Of a stretch of 64,000 nt of DNA, positions 1 through 13,000 are shown piece after piece. A model generated the notes under the pieces. That model was not told where the DNA came from. It made no database searches and saw only the letters and a program-made list of their open reading frames with translations. The stretch is from Cryptomeria japonica. Lineage: Eukaryota > Streptophyta > Pinopsida > Cupressales > Cupressaceae. The stretch is from positions 141,984,897 through 142,048,896 of the forward strand of contig NC_081407.1 of assembly GCF_030272615.1 (NCBI RefSeq), read 5' to 3'. Position numbers and translations under genes: made by a program. Position 1 is the stretch's first letter. Every line of letters begins with the position of its first letter.

Positions 1-1299
1 ATGGATATTTTAAGCATATACTTCTTGCATTCAAACATAAAATTGTTCAACCAAATATCACTTACAAGGCTATCATTATCATCATGCAAGTGAAATTAGA
101 TCATCAACATACCATGTAGGATTGAATTCCAACCTAATGAGAGTGGTTTATATCTCCTATGATTTGATCTTAGCTTAGACTCATAAGGGTTATCCCTAGG
201 GTTATACCTTAACAAGTATCGCAATCACATAAAATGAACAATAATAAATTTTAAAATAGCCAAGCTCACACACCTACTTGGAACCAAATACTATTCCTAA
301 AGAAAATAAAACTATTTATCATTACCCACATGAGATAGATTCATTAGAGACGATAAACCTATGGTCATGATATGAGGTTATGGATGCAAAAAAACACTAC
401 TATTACTTTAATATTGATTTATGATTTGATTTAATAGTGTGAGATTGACTATAGATTTACATTGGTGCCAATTTATGGGCTACAGAGTCATAGAGCATTG
501 AGAAGGAACAAAAAATAAAAGAACATGAGGCCATGCATTTTCTCACAACAAAGATCATGGAATTTTCTAGCAAAACAAGCTTATTTATCCATGCCATAAT
601 TGTATACATTCATGTATAAAATGAGAGAGATCATTAAAATATTTATAATATTTTAAGAATGTTATTACAACTAGTAAATGTAACAAAGGAAAAGGTATGG
701 CTATGACAAAAAAATCTTCCTGAGTATAGACTTAATACCTTAGAGACACTCTGCAATAGAAACCACTTGTGATATTAACCTTCTTTGTATTTCATAGGCT
801 TGCAATCTCTCGACAAAGTGGACTTGGAATAAATGGATTCTTGCAACTTCCTTGGCATCTAGAGACTACATATTGACCAACCTAATCATCAGAAATGATG
901 AAAATCATGTTATAACGATAGCTAGCTATAACCCTAATTGGTGTACTATTCACACTTCAAAATGCATCGTAGAGGACAAATCCAACCCAAAATAGATGTT
1001 TCAAATGGAAGGAAAATAATTACATTAACCCTAATCACTAGAGAAAATGGAATCATGAATGTAGGTGGAAGAAACACATGCAAAAAGAAATCCAAAGAGC
1101 CCCAAAAAATACTAAAACACATTGTGTGCATGCAAATTTTTCATCTTTGAATGCTTTTCCATAGTAATCGTTAGGAATTATGACTACAGTAGGAACTAGG
1201 AGCCAAATGTTACTAGTGCCTATGAAAGCTTGGACCATGTCCCCTACTAAGCCAACTTGCACATTCTAATTTTTGGGAAACTAACTAAGGACATGAGAG
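1..1299. other. AT-rich sequence with no supported gene
   Basis: I see no gene here. Short open frames around 938-1,262 on both strands lack recognisable motifs and look random. The stretch lies upstream of the gypsy gag remnant that begins near 1,300, so it may contain that element's leader or LTR, but no matching LTR copy was found near 37,350-37,500 to prove this. Confidence 0.5.
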
Positions 1300-2138
1300 A
1301 AGAATACAAAATCAAGATCATAATTTGACAAGATGACCCTTACAAAAATCTCTCAAATATATTATTAACAAAGGCATCATACTTATAAGAATACACAAAA
1401 GAGGGGGACTCAGTAAAAAAGGACAAAAAGAATTGAGTTTCAACAAATTATGTTGATCAATTCAATATGAGATTAGTCTGATTAGAATACAAACTGTGGA
1501 AGAATTTTCTATTAGTATGCCTTGAAGGAAGAAGAGAAATTAGCGAGGAAATAATAGAATAATTCAAGGAGGAAGGAGAAAAAAATCACAAGGTAGAGGA
1601 CAATCCAATAATGGAAGATAGTAATTAATGAAGCTAAATGAAGCTAGCACCTCTTAGATGATTTCTTATACTCAAGACACTGGAGGAAGAGAAAGTTATT
1701 TTCAAAGAGGTGATTATTCTAGAGAGTGAAACTATATTGGAGGAGTAAGAGAAAGGGGATTCATTGCTACATGTTACCAATGTGAGAGACTATTCATAGG
1801 ACATTTGAACCTCCTCAAGTATCATAGAATAGTGGTAAGAGAAAATAAGTGATAGTTCATGTGGCACAAGAAAATGAAGAAAGTGTAGCTTTGTATTAAT
1901 ATGGAGAAGAACTAGAGGATCAAAAATACATGAGGATAAAAGTAGTTTTGTTAAAACCAATAAAGGAGAAAGAAGAAATAGTATATAGCATATTTTTTTC
2001 AAAACTAGATGTATGTTTGGAGGAAAATGTTGTAGAGATATTATAGATAGTGGTAACATTAACAATCTAGTTTTTGCATCCAAACTAAGAACAATGCTCT
2101 TTTTATATGATAGTAGAAACATTAACAATCTACAATCT
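1300..2138 (+). pseudogene. Ty3/gypsy gag-protease remnant (layer 0, left part)
   Basis: This is a decayed start of a gypsy polyprotein. Around 1,455-1,560 the translation (SIQYEISLIRIQTVEE, then a broken KEEEKL stretch) closely parallels the gag of the better-preserved gypsy element at 16,788-17,882 on the other strand (SIQDELSLIKLQSVEE). At about 1,769-1,805 a zinc-knuckle remnant reads CYQCERLFIGHL. At 2,035-2,075 an aspartic-protease signature reads IIDSGNINNLV, followed by a second imperfect copy of the same ATTAACAATCTA-containing stretch (about 2,100-2,140), a local duplication. Frameshifts and stops occur throughout. The remnant stops exactly where the layer-1 LTR begins; its continuation is probably the RT region at 35,137. 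Confidence 0.75.
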
Positions 2139-3246
2139 AGTGAAATAGGGCTCACTAGTTTTTGTATGCAAACTAAGAATCCTATGAATATTCCACTCTT
2201 ACATTGGAAGGAAGATGATCCACTTGGCTCAAGATCCTTGGGCATGAGGTGAATTCAATGATCCTTCACTATGAGTTGAAAGTGACTATGCAAATTGTGG
2301 GAATAGTGAGGGGATGACCTTTTCTGCGTGTACCAAACTGTCATTGACTAAGAACTTGATTCTAAAAAATGAGACCGTAAGTTAGATTGTAATGGACCTA
2401 CAATCCAAAATTGAGGCAAAAGTCCCAAGACTCAATCGGCCAACTCAACCCGCTATTGTCAGTTTTGGCTCTGACAAATTGTAGGTTGTAGATCTCTGCT
2501 TGATTTGTTTATACTTGTCTCCTTAGCTTCACCACATATTCCTGAACATAGAAAAGAGGGGAAATTTTTTAGGAGAAATGGGTTTGCCTAAGTCAAAACC
2601 TAGTTTTAGAATTAACCTTGAAATATAATTGAAATGAATTTGAAATGAAAGCACGTCGTTAGGTAGCAGAGGCTAGATCTAAAAATGGAAGTGTCTTATA
2701 CCTTGATGATGTAAATTCTTCTTTGAAGATTATCATGAATGTTGATGTAATAGCATGAATCCATATAAAAGACCTAAAAGGAAATCATAAAAAACATGCT
2801 TGCATGAAGGTTGTTGAAGGTTGCCACAATGGATGCCTGAATACTTGAATGCTCAATTGAAATCATGATCTCTATATGAATTGATTATTGATTTTAAAAA
2901 TAAGGGGTCATACCTTGCTTATATACCCCTCCCAATAATTTTGGGGTGTAAATCATAGAGCAGGATGACATGGGAAAAGATTTCTTGCTAAATCCACTTG
3001 ACCATTGTGCAGACCAAATTTGGGACTAGATTAGGGGGAGCAGAGCACCTAGGATGACTTGCTCTTAGGAGTGGGGTACCCTAGGCATCGTGCTCCCTCC
3101 AAGATGGTCCTAAATAAGGAGGAGATGCCAAAATGATATGTTGAATTGGGTTGTGATGAGTGGAACCAAATGCGGGAGGCCATACATGCTAAAATAGGGT
3201 CTAGTTGAGCAAGAAATTGCATAGAGATGCAATTTACGATGCTACA
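2139..3246 (-). repeat. 3' LTR of the layer-1 element
   Basis: This copy is about 1,108 bp and matches 33,985-35,136 over its full length with many substitutions and small indels. Read on the minus strand it starts TGTAGCATCG and ends CCCTATTTCACT, where the expected final CA is mutated. A minus-strand TATA-like sequence, GGTATATAAGCAAGG, sits near 2,915-2,930 in the position expected for an LTR promoter. The high divergence from its partner indicates an old insertion. Confidence 0.7.
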
Positions 3247-4671
3247 TTTAACCCCCAATTTAGTAGGATTATGATCCTACACACATACTCACGATATAAT
3301 AGATTAAAGAGAGAAATAAGAGGCATTTGGAATTCCCACAAAAGGATAAGACATCACTAAATTCAAGGGAACAATCCCCCAAACTAAGGATCTTAACTCA
3401 TACAACCATGTGCAAGGATACATAAAAAACAAAGACAAACAAAATAAAAGACTTGAAAAAAGAATGGTTAGTACTAAAAACAAAGGCTCCAAGTCAATTA
3501 GTTGAAGATACCTTGACAATAAATTATATCTCAACTACTAATATCACCATCAGAATGCTATTGCAAGAGCACAAATGATCATCTAAAAAGGGCAAGAACA
3601 TGCATAAAAAATAATACAAGACTCCATGGTCCAATAAATAGCAAGGGTATGTTGTGGGATCATATAGGAGAGACAAAGAGAAAGAGAATGGATTCCATGG
3701 GCTAGTAAGCTATGTTATGCTAGGTGATCCATGAAAGAGGAGGAAGAGTAGGAAATAGTCTAGCAAGCTATGTTATGCTAGTTCCACTCATCCCAAGAAA
3801 GCTCGATGCAAAGGGATAATTGAATAGTCTAGAAAGTTGTGTTATGCTAGTCAAATCGTCTTGAAAACAAATGTATCGGTGTGAAGGAAAGGTCAAATAG
3901 TCTAGCAAACTATGTTATGCTAGTCAACCTATCCCAAAAATATCATATAGTTTTAAAAGTTAAGCAACTCATCTAAGAGTTTTGGTCTGGTTTCGAGCAT
4001 GCAACAACCTATGTAAGACATGCAATTTTAAAAATGTGTCTATTTTCAAGAATGCAACATCTTGTCTAAGACATTTAGTCTACTTTTGAGCATGTACAAC
4101 CTATCTAAGATGTGCAATAAGGATAACCAAGCAAGCCATTATGTAAGGAAATTCACAATATAATACACAAGGAGGTTACATCTATGCCCCCTCCTTAAGA
4201 TGTTAGTGTAGAGCTATGGTGACATATTAAGGAAAAGAAGAAGAAGGATACAAACCTTTAATCACCATGGATATATCCTTAAACAAAAATGTACAAGAAA
4301 CCCTAGCCAAAGAGGCATAACTGTTATGAGCCAAGGAAGGGACAATTGTGAGATATCTTGCAACAAGTGTAAAAGGGATCTTTTGGAGGAATGAAAAAGG
4401 AGGAGGAAGAGATTTTTCTCAAAGACATCTACCTCCAATAGGAGTTATTGAACAAAAATAACATAATTGACCCAAAAAAAGGAAGGAGAAGATGGATTCA
4501 CACCTTCCTCCACTACTAGGAAAAGGGATTCTCAATGAAGGATAACACACTTTTGGCCCCAAGTGAGGGATTTGTTTAAAATAGAAATACATCATCAAGA
4601 AAGGAAGAGGTTGTACCCAAGGATACACACCTCCTACACAAGGGAGTATCCTTGAGCAAACAAACAATTCC
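3247..4671. other. Non-coding internal part of layer-1 element with short repeats
   Basis: No coding region is supported here. The stretch continues from the LTR and contains two blocks of short repeats (about 3,690-3,935 and 3,990-4,120). From about 4,380 to 4,671 it carries the same degenerate repeat that reappears at 18,788-19,345, on the other side of the inserted gypsy element. It therefore represents the left half of the interrupted target. Confidence 0.6.
3690..3935. repeat. Short tandem-like repeats containing GTTATGCTAG
   Basis: Four imperfect copies of a motif like TAGTCTAGCAAGCTATGTTA followed by TGCTAG occur at roughly 70-bp spacing (about 3,697, 3,755, 3,827 and 3,897). Spacing and sequence vary, as expected of an old minisatellite-like array within a retroelement's non-coding region. 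Confidence 0.75.
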
Positions 4672-5465
4672 TGGTGTAGTCATCGGTTAGGAGGGACCTC
4701 AAAGAGATCAATCCGAACCGGACAACAAGAGTAAACACAACATAAACAAGAGGCCATGATGGAGGAAATGTATAACTTAATGAATTAGATCATGAAAACT
4801 GATTACAGATAACTGGTAACATCCGGGTTACACGATTTGACTCACTGGCCAACTACAAACATACTTAATTATATAACAGGTCACTCCCAGACCTCCAAAA
4901 CTAAGATCTATCTACTTAATTCTATCTAATCTCTTCTTACTTTCTTACTTTACTTCTAATGCTCAATTACAATTAATTATATGATCCAAGGGGATCCGGT
5001 CGACCCAAAAAGGGATCAAATGCCGAAGAACAAGATCAAACATGTAAAAGCAATAGGTCGGCTTTTGTCAAAGAGATTCCTCTAGAAAATCCAAAGGATT
5101 AAGTATGGATCTAAGGGAAGGTTGGTCATATGCCAAGGAACATCATAATCAATGCACAGGGCTCTGCAAGCTACGGAAGGGATCTGGTAGATTCACCAAT
5201 GCAAATAGGTCTAAACGGTTATGGTGCCAGAAAACTGTCTCAGAATCCAGAATCGATAACTTGCCAGAAAATGATCCAAATGCTCCATAGTTTAGGAATA
5301 AGGAATATGATCATGTCCTCAAGAAAAATCCAACTCCACAAGATCCGGTGAGCCAATGCAAGAAAATGGAGAACGAAATGCTAAAACTGGAAAACAAAAA
5401 ACAAACAAAAAAGAAATATTTTGGTTGATGCAAGATTGCCAAGAACTGGGGATGCTCTTGCACTA
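4672..5465 (-). repeat. 3' LTR of the gypsy element
   Basis: This 794-bp copy matches 17,992-18,782 throughout. In plus orientation it begins TGGTGTAGTCATCGG and ends GCTCTTGCACTA; the partner ends GCTCCTGCATCA-like, so the terminal TG (minus strand) is mutated to TA here. The left flank carries the target duplication ATTCC. Confidence 0.9.
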
Positions 5466-5498
5466 GAAATCTGGGGTTGTTGAAAAAAAGTGAGTCTC

Positions 5499-6954
5499 TC
5501 ACTTTACTCGGGTCAGAGGAAAACCAAGGTGGTCCACCTCTACCTGAGAAATCCAAGATGAATCTTCAACTGCTCTGTCCTTCCATTTTACAAGATACTC
5601 CTTATACTGACTACTCCAGGTGTTACACCCAATCCTACTGTCCAAAATGTCTTCAATCTGATCTGGCTCCTTCCAGGGCAACTGTTTCTCCAAGTCTGCA
5701 ATATTGTCCTCACTAAATTTTGGTTCATGATACTGCTGTAGATCTGCAATGTTAAATACAGGTGAAATACTCAAACTATCCGGTAACTCCACTTTATATG
5801 CATTTCTAGAACTGAACTTCTTCAAGATCTTACAAGGTCCAAACTTCCTCATCTACAACTTGTTATAGGTTCCAATTGGAAATCTTTCTTTTCTTAGATA
5901 CACCATCATTTCATCACCAACTTCAAATTCCTTATGTCTTCTCTTCTCTTCTCATCTTCTTTCTCCTTATACTTGTTTCTCATGTCCTCCAAATGTCGCT
6001 TAACCTGAATATGCAAGGCCTTCATGTGATCTACAAATTCTTCTGCCTCTGTACTCTACTTGTCTTCATTACTGACATCTCTTAATTCTGATATACCTCT
6101 AGGTCGTGCTTTGATAATAGTCTCAAAAGGTGTTTTTCCGGTACTCCTGTTCACTAAATTATTGTAGGCAAACTCTGCTTATGCAAGAATCAAATCCCAA
6201 CTTCTGGTCTTTTCTCCAACCAAGCATCTCAACAAATTTCCCAAGCTCCTGTTTACTACCTCTATATGTCCATCGGTTTGTGGGTGAAAAGTAGAATTGA
6301 ATTTCAAATCTGTCTTCATCTTCTTCCAAAGTGTTCTCCAAAAATAACCAACAAACTTAGTATCTTTGTTTGAAACTATTCTCTTAGGTAATCCATGCAA
6401 TATCACCACTTCCTTGAAAAATAGGTCAGCTATATGCACTGCATCTGATGTCTTCTTACAAGGTATGAAATGAGTCATCTTCAAGAATCTATCTACTACC
6501 ACAAATATAGAATCATTCCCTTTGTGTCTTAGGTAATCCAAGTATGAAATCCATTCTTATATCCTCCCAAGGTATTTTCGATACTGTCAAAGACTTATAC
6601 AATCCCACATTCTGACTACTACCTTTTGCAACTTGACAAAATCTACAACTCTGCATAAATTTACTAACATCCTTATGAATCTGAGGCCAAAAGTAATGCT
6701 CACTCACTAATGCTACTGTCATATCAACACCAAAGTGTTAGGCTAATCCTCCACTATGTTTCTCCTTTATCAGATTCTCCCTCATAGATCTCTTAGGCAT
6801 ACACAACTTATCTCCTCTGAAAAACATCCCATCCTGAATGAAGTAATCCAACCAGTTTCTTCTATCTACCATAACCGATTCTCTACATGCTTTCCAAGGT
6901 TCTACAAAATCCAGGTCATCATCATATAAGGTGTTCAACTCCTCAAATCCTAAT
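5499..6954 (-). pseudogene. Gypsy integrase and chromodomain, decayed
   Basis: Read on the minus strand this is the 3' part of pol. It begins ILGFEELNTLYDDDLDF right after the inserted element. The zinc-binding region (EKHSGGLA, then CRFCQVAKG) is at about 6,780-6,620. The catalytic core starts MDFILGLP and continues [14 protein letters not shown] and [13 protein letters not shown]. The motif normally reading SDxDTKF has Asn at the catalytic Asp. A frameshift near 6,520-6,540 and stops near 6,180 and 5,855 break it. The last part, starting IEDILDSR and containing YLVKWKD, is a recognisable chromodomain, which in chromoviruses directs insertion to heterochromatin. The reading ends at about 5,499, just inside the 3' LTR. 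Confidence 0.9.
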
Positions 6955-6962
6955 ATTGTCAT

Positions 6963-8101
6963 TGTTACTACTTATCAAGTTGCCATTAGTTTCATGTCAA
7001 AGTTATTCTATATACTCTAGTCGGTTATCTCTATCGAGATATTTAGTTGGTATGCACAGTCCAATCGGTTATTGAAGAAAGTAGTCTCAGAACATAGTAT
7101 ACATCAAGCTGTCTACCGAGTATCATTTCATGTCTACCAAGCAGCAAATATGAAACACCGAGTTGTTATACACGGAATGAAACATGTTACCAGGTTCATT
7201 GAACCTAGACATACATATGAAAATGTGTTACAAGATCGAGGAACATCTAACAGTTATCACATTGGAATTTACACTTAAAGATTGTGTATGATTTTGAGGT
7301 CATCTAACCAATGAAATAATTTGCATGGTTATTAATTCGATAAAACATGTTTGTAAGATTGAAGCAATGAATGGATCACCATCATAAGAGATCTATTTAT
7401 ACAACATGAGTTAAGAATTAAAGAGGTGTGTGCATGAGTGTAAGAAGACTGTTATAGAGACACAGAGGTCACCAAGAAGGTTTTCAGAGAACAGTCGAAG
7501 AACAAAGTAAACAGAAGGGTTTACCGAGTTACTATATGGGTTAGCGAGGTATGCTATAAGCAAGGTAACTTATTCTGAGCACATAGAATCTGCCATAACA
7601 TTCCAGATGTAAAGTTGCAGATATTTGTAATGATTTTATTGTAATATTTTGAAGTTGTAAGAGAAACCTTTAACAGGGTAAAAGACTCTACTCAAGTCTA
7701 TAAATTGTAAAGCCTCTAACCAGGTGCAGCATTTAGTTTAAGTGTCGTGAAATCCTTTAGCAAGGTAGATCTAACATATCTAGATACTCCTAACAGGATA
7801 AGCTATCAGAAATAGCTAAACATGTAGCTCTAACTGAGCACTCTTTATTATTGCAGTAGTGAAGTTGTGGGTGCCATCCCCACCGCATTTTTTCTCTCTA
7901 ACCAAGAGTTTCTACGTAACCAAAATATATGTGTTATGGAGTGAATTATGTATGATTGTTATCTATTTGTTTTAGCTTTATATTATGTTACTGCACTATT
8001 CAGTTTATGCATAACAGTACAGTTATTATTGAAGAAATTTTTTGGAGTACTGATTCACCCCTCCCCTCTCAGTACATTAGCTTTCCATATTGGGCCTAAC
8101 A
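6963..8101 (+). repeat. 5' LTR of the pol-less element
   Basis: This 1,139-bp copy matches 13,781-14,911. It starts TGTTACTAC and ends CCTAACA. Inside are repeated uses of the trinucleotide-rich sequence ACCGAGT/TACCGAG. A reading frame opens in the LTR at 7,948 and runs through the PBS into the gag-like frame, but I do not regard it as the real start. Confidence 0.93.
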
Positions 8102-8103
8102 AT

Positions 8104-8115
8104 TGGTATCAGAGC
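8104..8115 (+). promoter_or_regulatory. Primer binding site of the pol-less element
   Basis: TGGTATCAGAGC follows the left LTR after two bases (AT). This is the common plant retrotransposon PBS complementary to the 3' end of initiator methionine tRNA. The gypsy host element uses the same PBS (17,978-17,989). Confidence 0.9.
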
Positions 8116-8163
8116 TTCAATCTTGGAAAAGGGTTTAACTACCTAAAGAGAAAGATCTTATCA

Positions 8164-9516
8164 ATGGAAGGCTATAAACAATCTCGGAGGATTGTGTATC
8201 TGCAAGAAGAGCTGGATCATGCTAATCAAGTGATTGCAAACATGCAAAGACAAATGCAAAAATCTCTAAAAGTAAGAAGAAGATTATCTGATGATTTGCA
8301 AGACTCTCAAGAGTTAGTGGAACAAATTGAGACATCATCTAAGAACAGTATATCTGAAGAAACTGAAGAAATGATTGGAGTATTGAAAGAAAAGAACAAA
8401 GCACTAGCTGATCAACTAAAAGCAATGAAAAGAGAACATGAACATTTCAGCACATAGATGACTAAAAATCTTGATGCATTAAGGACATCCGAGGATAAAG
8501 TAAGAGATCTAGAAAGAGAGAAACAACAACTTGAAGTCTTAGTATTTGATAAGAATGATGAAATCACAAGGTTGACTGGAATTCAACAAAACCTATTAGA
8601 TCAACTAGGTTATGCACATCATGAACCAATTCTGAAGGATGATGAGAATCAAGCAATGAAACTTGAAGTATCAAGGTTAACCGATGAACTTGAAACAGAG
8701 AAGAAATCCAAAGAAACACCAAAGAAGAGTTATGAAGCATCAAAGATGTTGGATGAGCAACTGAATACAAGAAGACCCAACAAAGATGCAGGACTCGGTT
8801 ACAAAGGAAAAGACTCTACCAAGAAGGAAATTTATACTACCGAGAGAGGAGAATCATCAAAGCAAGTTGGAAACAAGAATAACATCAAAAGAAAGAAGCC
8901 TATTTGCAACTACTGTGGAAATCAAGGTCACACTGCCAACATGTGTCAATTCAAAAAAGGTAAGCAACCGAATGTCACTAAGTCCAAAGGTTATTGTTAC
9001 AATTGCAATAAATATGGTCACACATCTAATCAATGTAGGACAAAGTCTATTAACAATTATCAGAAGGCAAAATTCAAAGGGTTTTGTAAAAATTGCAATA
9101 GATATGGACATAGTACCGAGAAGTGCTAGCTTAAGCAAAAGAACTATATGTGGTCTGCACACCGAGCAAATGCTAGAGGTTACCAAACTCACACACATCC
9201 TTACCGATAGTATTCTGCAGTACCATGGGATTACAATACAAGGATATGGTGTGAATGTTGTGGAAGATATGGACATATAAGTGCCAACTGTTTTATAAGG
9301 TTTGGGATGAACAACCGAAGATCATGAAGAAATCCTGGTATGGCATGTTTTCATTGTCACAAAGTTGGACACTTGGCTGGAGATTGCAGAGATCAACCTA
9401 GAAAAGACACTGAAGAAATTAAAGACAAATTAAAGACGATTTGGAAAAAGAAGGAAATTGTGTCAAATGAAGAAAGCACCTTACCTACCGAGTTAGGTGC
9501 ACCTATTCCAAATTAA
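8164..9516 (+). pseudogene. Gag-like protein: coiled coil plus five CCHC zinc knuckles
   Basis: One frame runs from the ATG at 8,164 to TAA at 9,514-9,516, about 450 codons, interrupted by in-frame TAG at 8,455 and 9,127, a further TAG near 9,208 and a TGA near 9,325. The first ~200 residues (MEGYKQSRRIVYLQEELD onward) are heptad-like and charged, predicting a long coiled coil suited to particle assembly. Five CX2CX4HX4C knuckles follow, at 8,905-8,946, 8,995-9,036, 9,085-9,126, 9,250-9,291 and 9,346-9,387; all have intact ligands. Plant copia and gypsy gags usually have one or two, so five is unusual. An RNA-packaging gag is the likely role. I chose 8,164 because it is the first ATG after the PBS. 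All four internal stops are one C-to-T change from CAG/CGA. Confidence 0.85.
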
Positions 9517-10054
9517 TCGATAAAGGTATGAAGGGACTGCATTCTCTCAAGGTTAAATCTTAATAGTTCCTATTTTATCATGTACTTAATTCAAAATCTA
9601 CATAATTAAGATGTATTAGTAAGTTTGAAATTATATCAAAGTCTTTTGAAGCACTATACAGGAAACCTGTCAAGTTGGTGTATATAGGAAACCTGTCTAG
9701 TCGGTGAATGAAGGAAGTTTGGTTACTCGGTTAAAGTGGAAAAAGTGGAACCGAGTGTATTTAATGTTTTTGATCTAACCCGCACAGAGCCCGATAAGGC
9801 ATATGATGTACTTAAAAGCATTTTCGCGGTTCATTTTCAACTTACCAAGTTTTCGAGAGAGAAGAGCAAAGCGAATCAAAGGCGATCAAACCTCCTACAA
9901 ATCAAATTCAAGGTATTTACATCAATCTCAACGCATTGTTAAGTTGATTTACCGATCGTATCTAGTTGCCATTATCTGCTAAGTATAAAGCGTCAGCTGT
10001 TTGAAAATCCTGAAACCCTAAGGATCCTTTGTTAGCTTTTATCTGTAATCTACA
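9517..10054 (+). other. Spacer between the two ORFs of the pol-less element
   Basis: No motif of protease, integrase or RT is present. A short open frame at 9,736-9,942 has no recognisable content. Two near-identical short stretches containing AGGAAACCTGTC (about 9,659 and 9,687) form a small direct repeat. Confidence 0.55.
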
Positions 10055-13000
10055 ATGGCATCTAAGATCCAAGATCCCATCATTGTTAGGAATGTAGAGA
10101 AGCCCTCACTAAAATACTCTTTGACTCCCAAAGTTGCATCTGAACTGGATGACAAAACCGCGTTTTCACTCATCCCGGATAGAGTGTTGTTAGTCAAGGA
10201 TGTGAGATTCTTCACCAAATGTCGTGTTGAAGAGCTTGGTCATGTTGAAATTAAAGACACCTATGATGAATTATGCACAGATGGTAAATTAAATAGCAAG
10301 TATGAGCACATTAAGATCAAGGGATTAACTGAAGCCCTAACCCATCCCCGTGTGTTCAAACCCCAGTGGGTCAAGTTTGTTCTAAGTAGAGTTCATGATG
10401 ATTTCATGTGGCTAGAAGATCAACCATTTAAGATTACCAAGGAAATCATTCATCTGATTACCGGTTATCCCATTTATGATCATGCCCAAGCCCAAAAAAT
10501 GATATCACAGAAGGAATTGATCAGTTTAACCGGAGTGGAATCAAATTGCAGAGGATTGAAACTGAATAATGTCACAGATGAAGAACTAAAATTTTCCATA
10601 AGAGTTATAGGTTACTGTTTCTTCCAATCGACAAGGGAAAACAGTGTACCCTGTGCAGCAGTAGACCTGGCATACAAAATTGTAAAAAAGGGAATGAAAA
10701 TTGATCTATGTGAGGTGTTGCTGAAGAACCTGTTTGAGAATCTGAACACCATCAGGAAGCCGAAGAAGAACAACTCGGCAAATACACTAAAGTTTGGATC
10801 ATTACTTGTATGCATGTTTTTCTATTTTGAAAAATTCTTTCCTTCAGTCGGTAAAGTTGTTTGGGAACTACACCGACCAATCACCCATCAGATTAATGAC
10901 TTCATTAAGAAGTTAGGTGATAATTTCAATGATATTATGGATGATTAATTCCGTAAGTTCCAGGAGAAAATGCATAACAGGTATAGAATTCCACCCCAAC
11001 TAGTGGAGAAATGCAAAAATGACATATGTTTTGAAGTAGACACTGATTACTGTTATGTGAATGCTGTGGAAGCAATAACTCAATCTTTGTCACCTATGGG
11101 ATACGAGATTGATTTTGAGATCACACAACACTAAATTGATGCATTTCTCTCATTATCGAGGCATGCTACCGAGCTGAGGTATGGAACCTATGAGGAAGTG
11201 AAGGAAAAGGTAAAGATGAGCATTGTAGTACTTAAAGCTACAATAAAGGCAACAAAAATGATAAAGGCACTGTCAGAGAAATTTGGATAAGACTCTTTCT
11301 CTACACCTGTCAAAGGCACCATTGCCATTACCGAAGAGGAATCTGAAGCCCAAGAGGCAGCTATAACACTGAGCACTGAATTGCCTAAGGGTAAAGTGTT
11401 GAAAAGAAAGAAACTGGATTCATCAAAGGCCTCACTGACTCCACCTCCAAAGCGACCTAACACTAGAGCATCTGCAGCTTCACCGAGTAAGAAAACAAAG
11501 AGTGTTACTGTTCCCAAGGTAATAAAGACCTACAAGAAATCTACTCGGAGACTCATTTTGGCAAAAGAGTCTAGTGATACCGAATCAGAGGATGCAAGCA
11601 AATTTCAGATTGTCAAGTGCAAGAAGGTAAATGTACATAGTGTTGAAAACTTCTGTGCTAATCTGAAAGAATATGGAGGATTTGGATCATTTAGATATGT
11701 CAAGTATGAAACCAGAAATAATGATGAGAAGAGACAAATTAAAGAAGCTGTCATCTACACACTTCTAAAATTCTGGTTAGCTCCATTGGAACTAGCTAAG
11801 TCACTTTCGAATGAACTTTACTTGCATATTGATAATAGGTGAAAGTATGCAATGGACTCAGAGAAACAAATCAGAGAAAGAAGTCTGGTTCATCTCTTTC
11901 CTGACATGTCAGTAGCTGAAATTAAAGAACATCTGACAACCTACAATTCAAAGTTTCTTGTCAAACAAAGAGCCTTAAAACTGATGAATGGGTTGTATAT
12001 TGAAGTGGAAATGAGACAAAAGCAAAGTGGTAGGAAATCTTTAAAGTCAAGATGCCAGTGAGCAAGCTACAGTTGAAATTGTTGATGTCACCGAGAAAGA
12101 TCCTGCTGTTACCGAGCAAGACCTTGCTGACACCATTCCAATAGATGAAGATGTCATGAAAATAGAGGCACTGGAACAGGAAATGATAGAAGGCAATGCA
12201 TATGCAAAACTTGTATCTAGTGAATCAGTCTTGGAACAAGTTCAACCTTATCCATCGGTCAAGCAATCTATCTCAACTGAAACCCCTCATGACACGGATC
12301 AAGGCACCGAAGGTCACAAGTCTACAACAAGAGAAGGTACTACTCAAGAACAAACATCTCAAGCACCTTCTAGCACTGAGAATGTTGCAACTAAGACACC
12401 AAGTACCGAGACACCAAAGGACTCTACAGAGGATAAAGAAACCGATCAAAGTGTTGCCTCTATCGAGTAACCTACCAAGGGTCATCAAGCCTCACAAGCC
12501 CTTATCGTAGTTCCATTGGTGAAAGGTAAAGAAAAGAAGATGAAAAAGCATAGTTTTAAAGTTGATCTGTCAAAACCAATAGTGTTGCCCAATGTAGACA
12601 TATCAAAATTAAAGGGGCAAGCACTCATTGATTTCGGTGAACTATGCAAAGCAAAGGCCGAACAAGAGAAGCAAATGGCGATTCAAAAGAAAAAGAAAGT
12701 ACTTCAGAAGGTAAAAGCACTCTTAATAGATATGCTACCTGAAGCTACAGTATCAACAGATGCAGCCATCCACATTCAACTGGATGAACTCCTAACAAAG
12801 ATAGAGACATCAGGAGTAGATGCATCGGAATATTTGAGCAAGCTAAAAGACAAAGAGCTCACTGCAAAAATGATAGAAGAGGTACAAAAAGCTACAACTA
12901 TTGGCAAAGTTAAACTTGTCAAATTTATTGCTGAGTTGACTCTTCAACTCAAGCACATTCTTTATTTATTTCAGAAACTCTGCACATTTTTCTTTATTTA

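Noticed and set aside
3690-3935. CRISPR-like array
   Set aside because: Repeats are imperfect, unevenly spaced, without unique spacers of constant length, and the genome is a plant's.
7948-8457. Open frame starting in the 5' LTR and running through the PBS
   Set aside because: The N-terminal 70 or so residues are LTR and PBS sequence read by chance; the ATG at 8,164 after the PBS is the sensible gag start.
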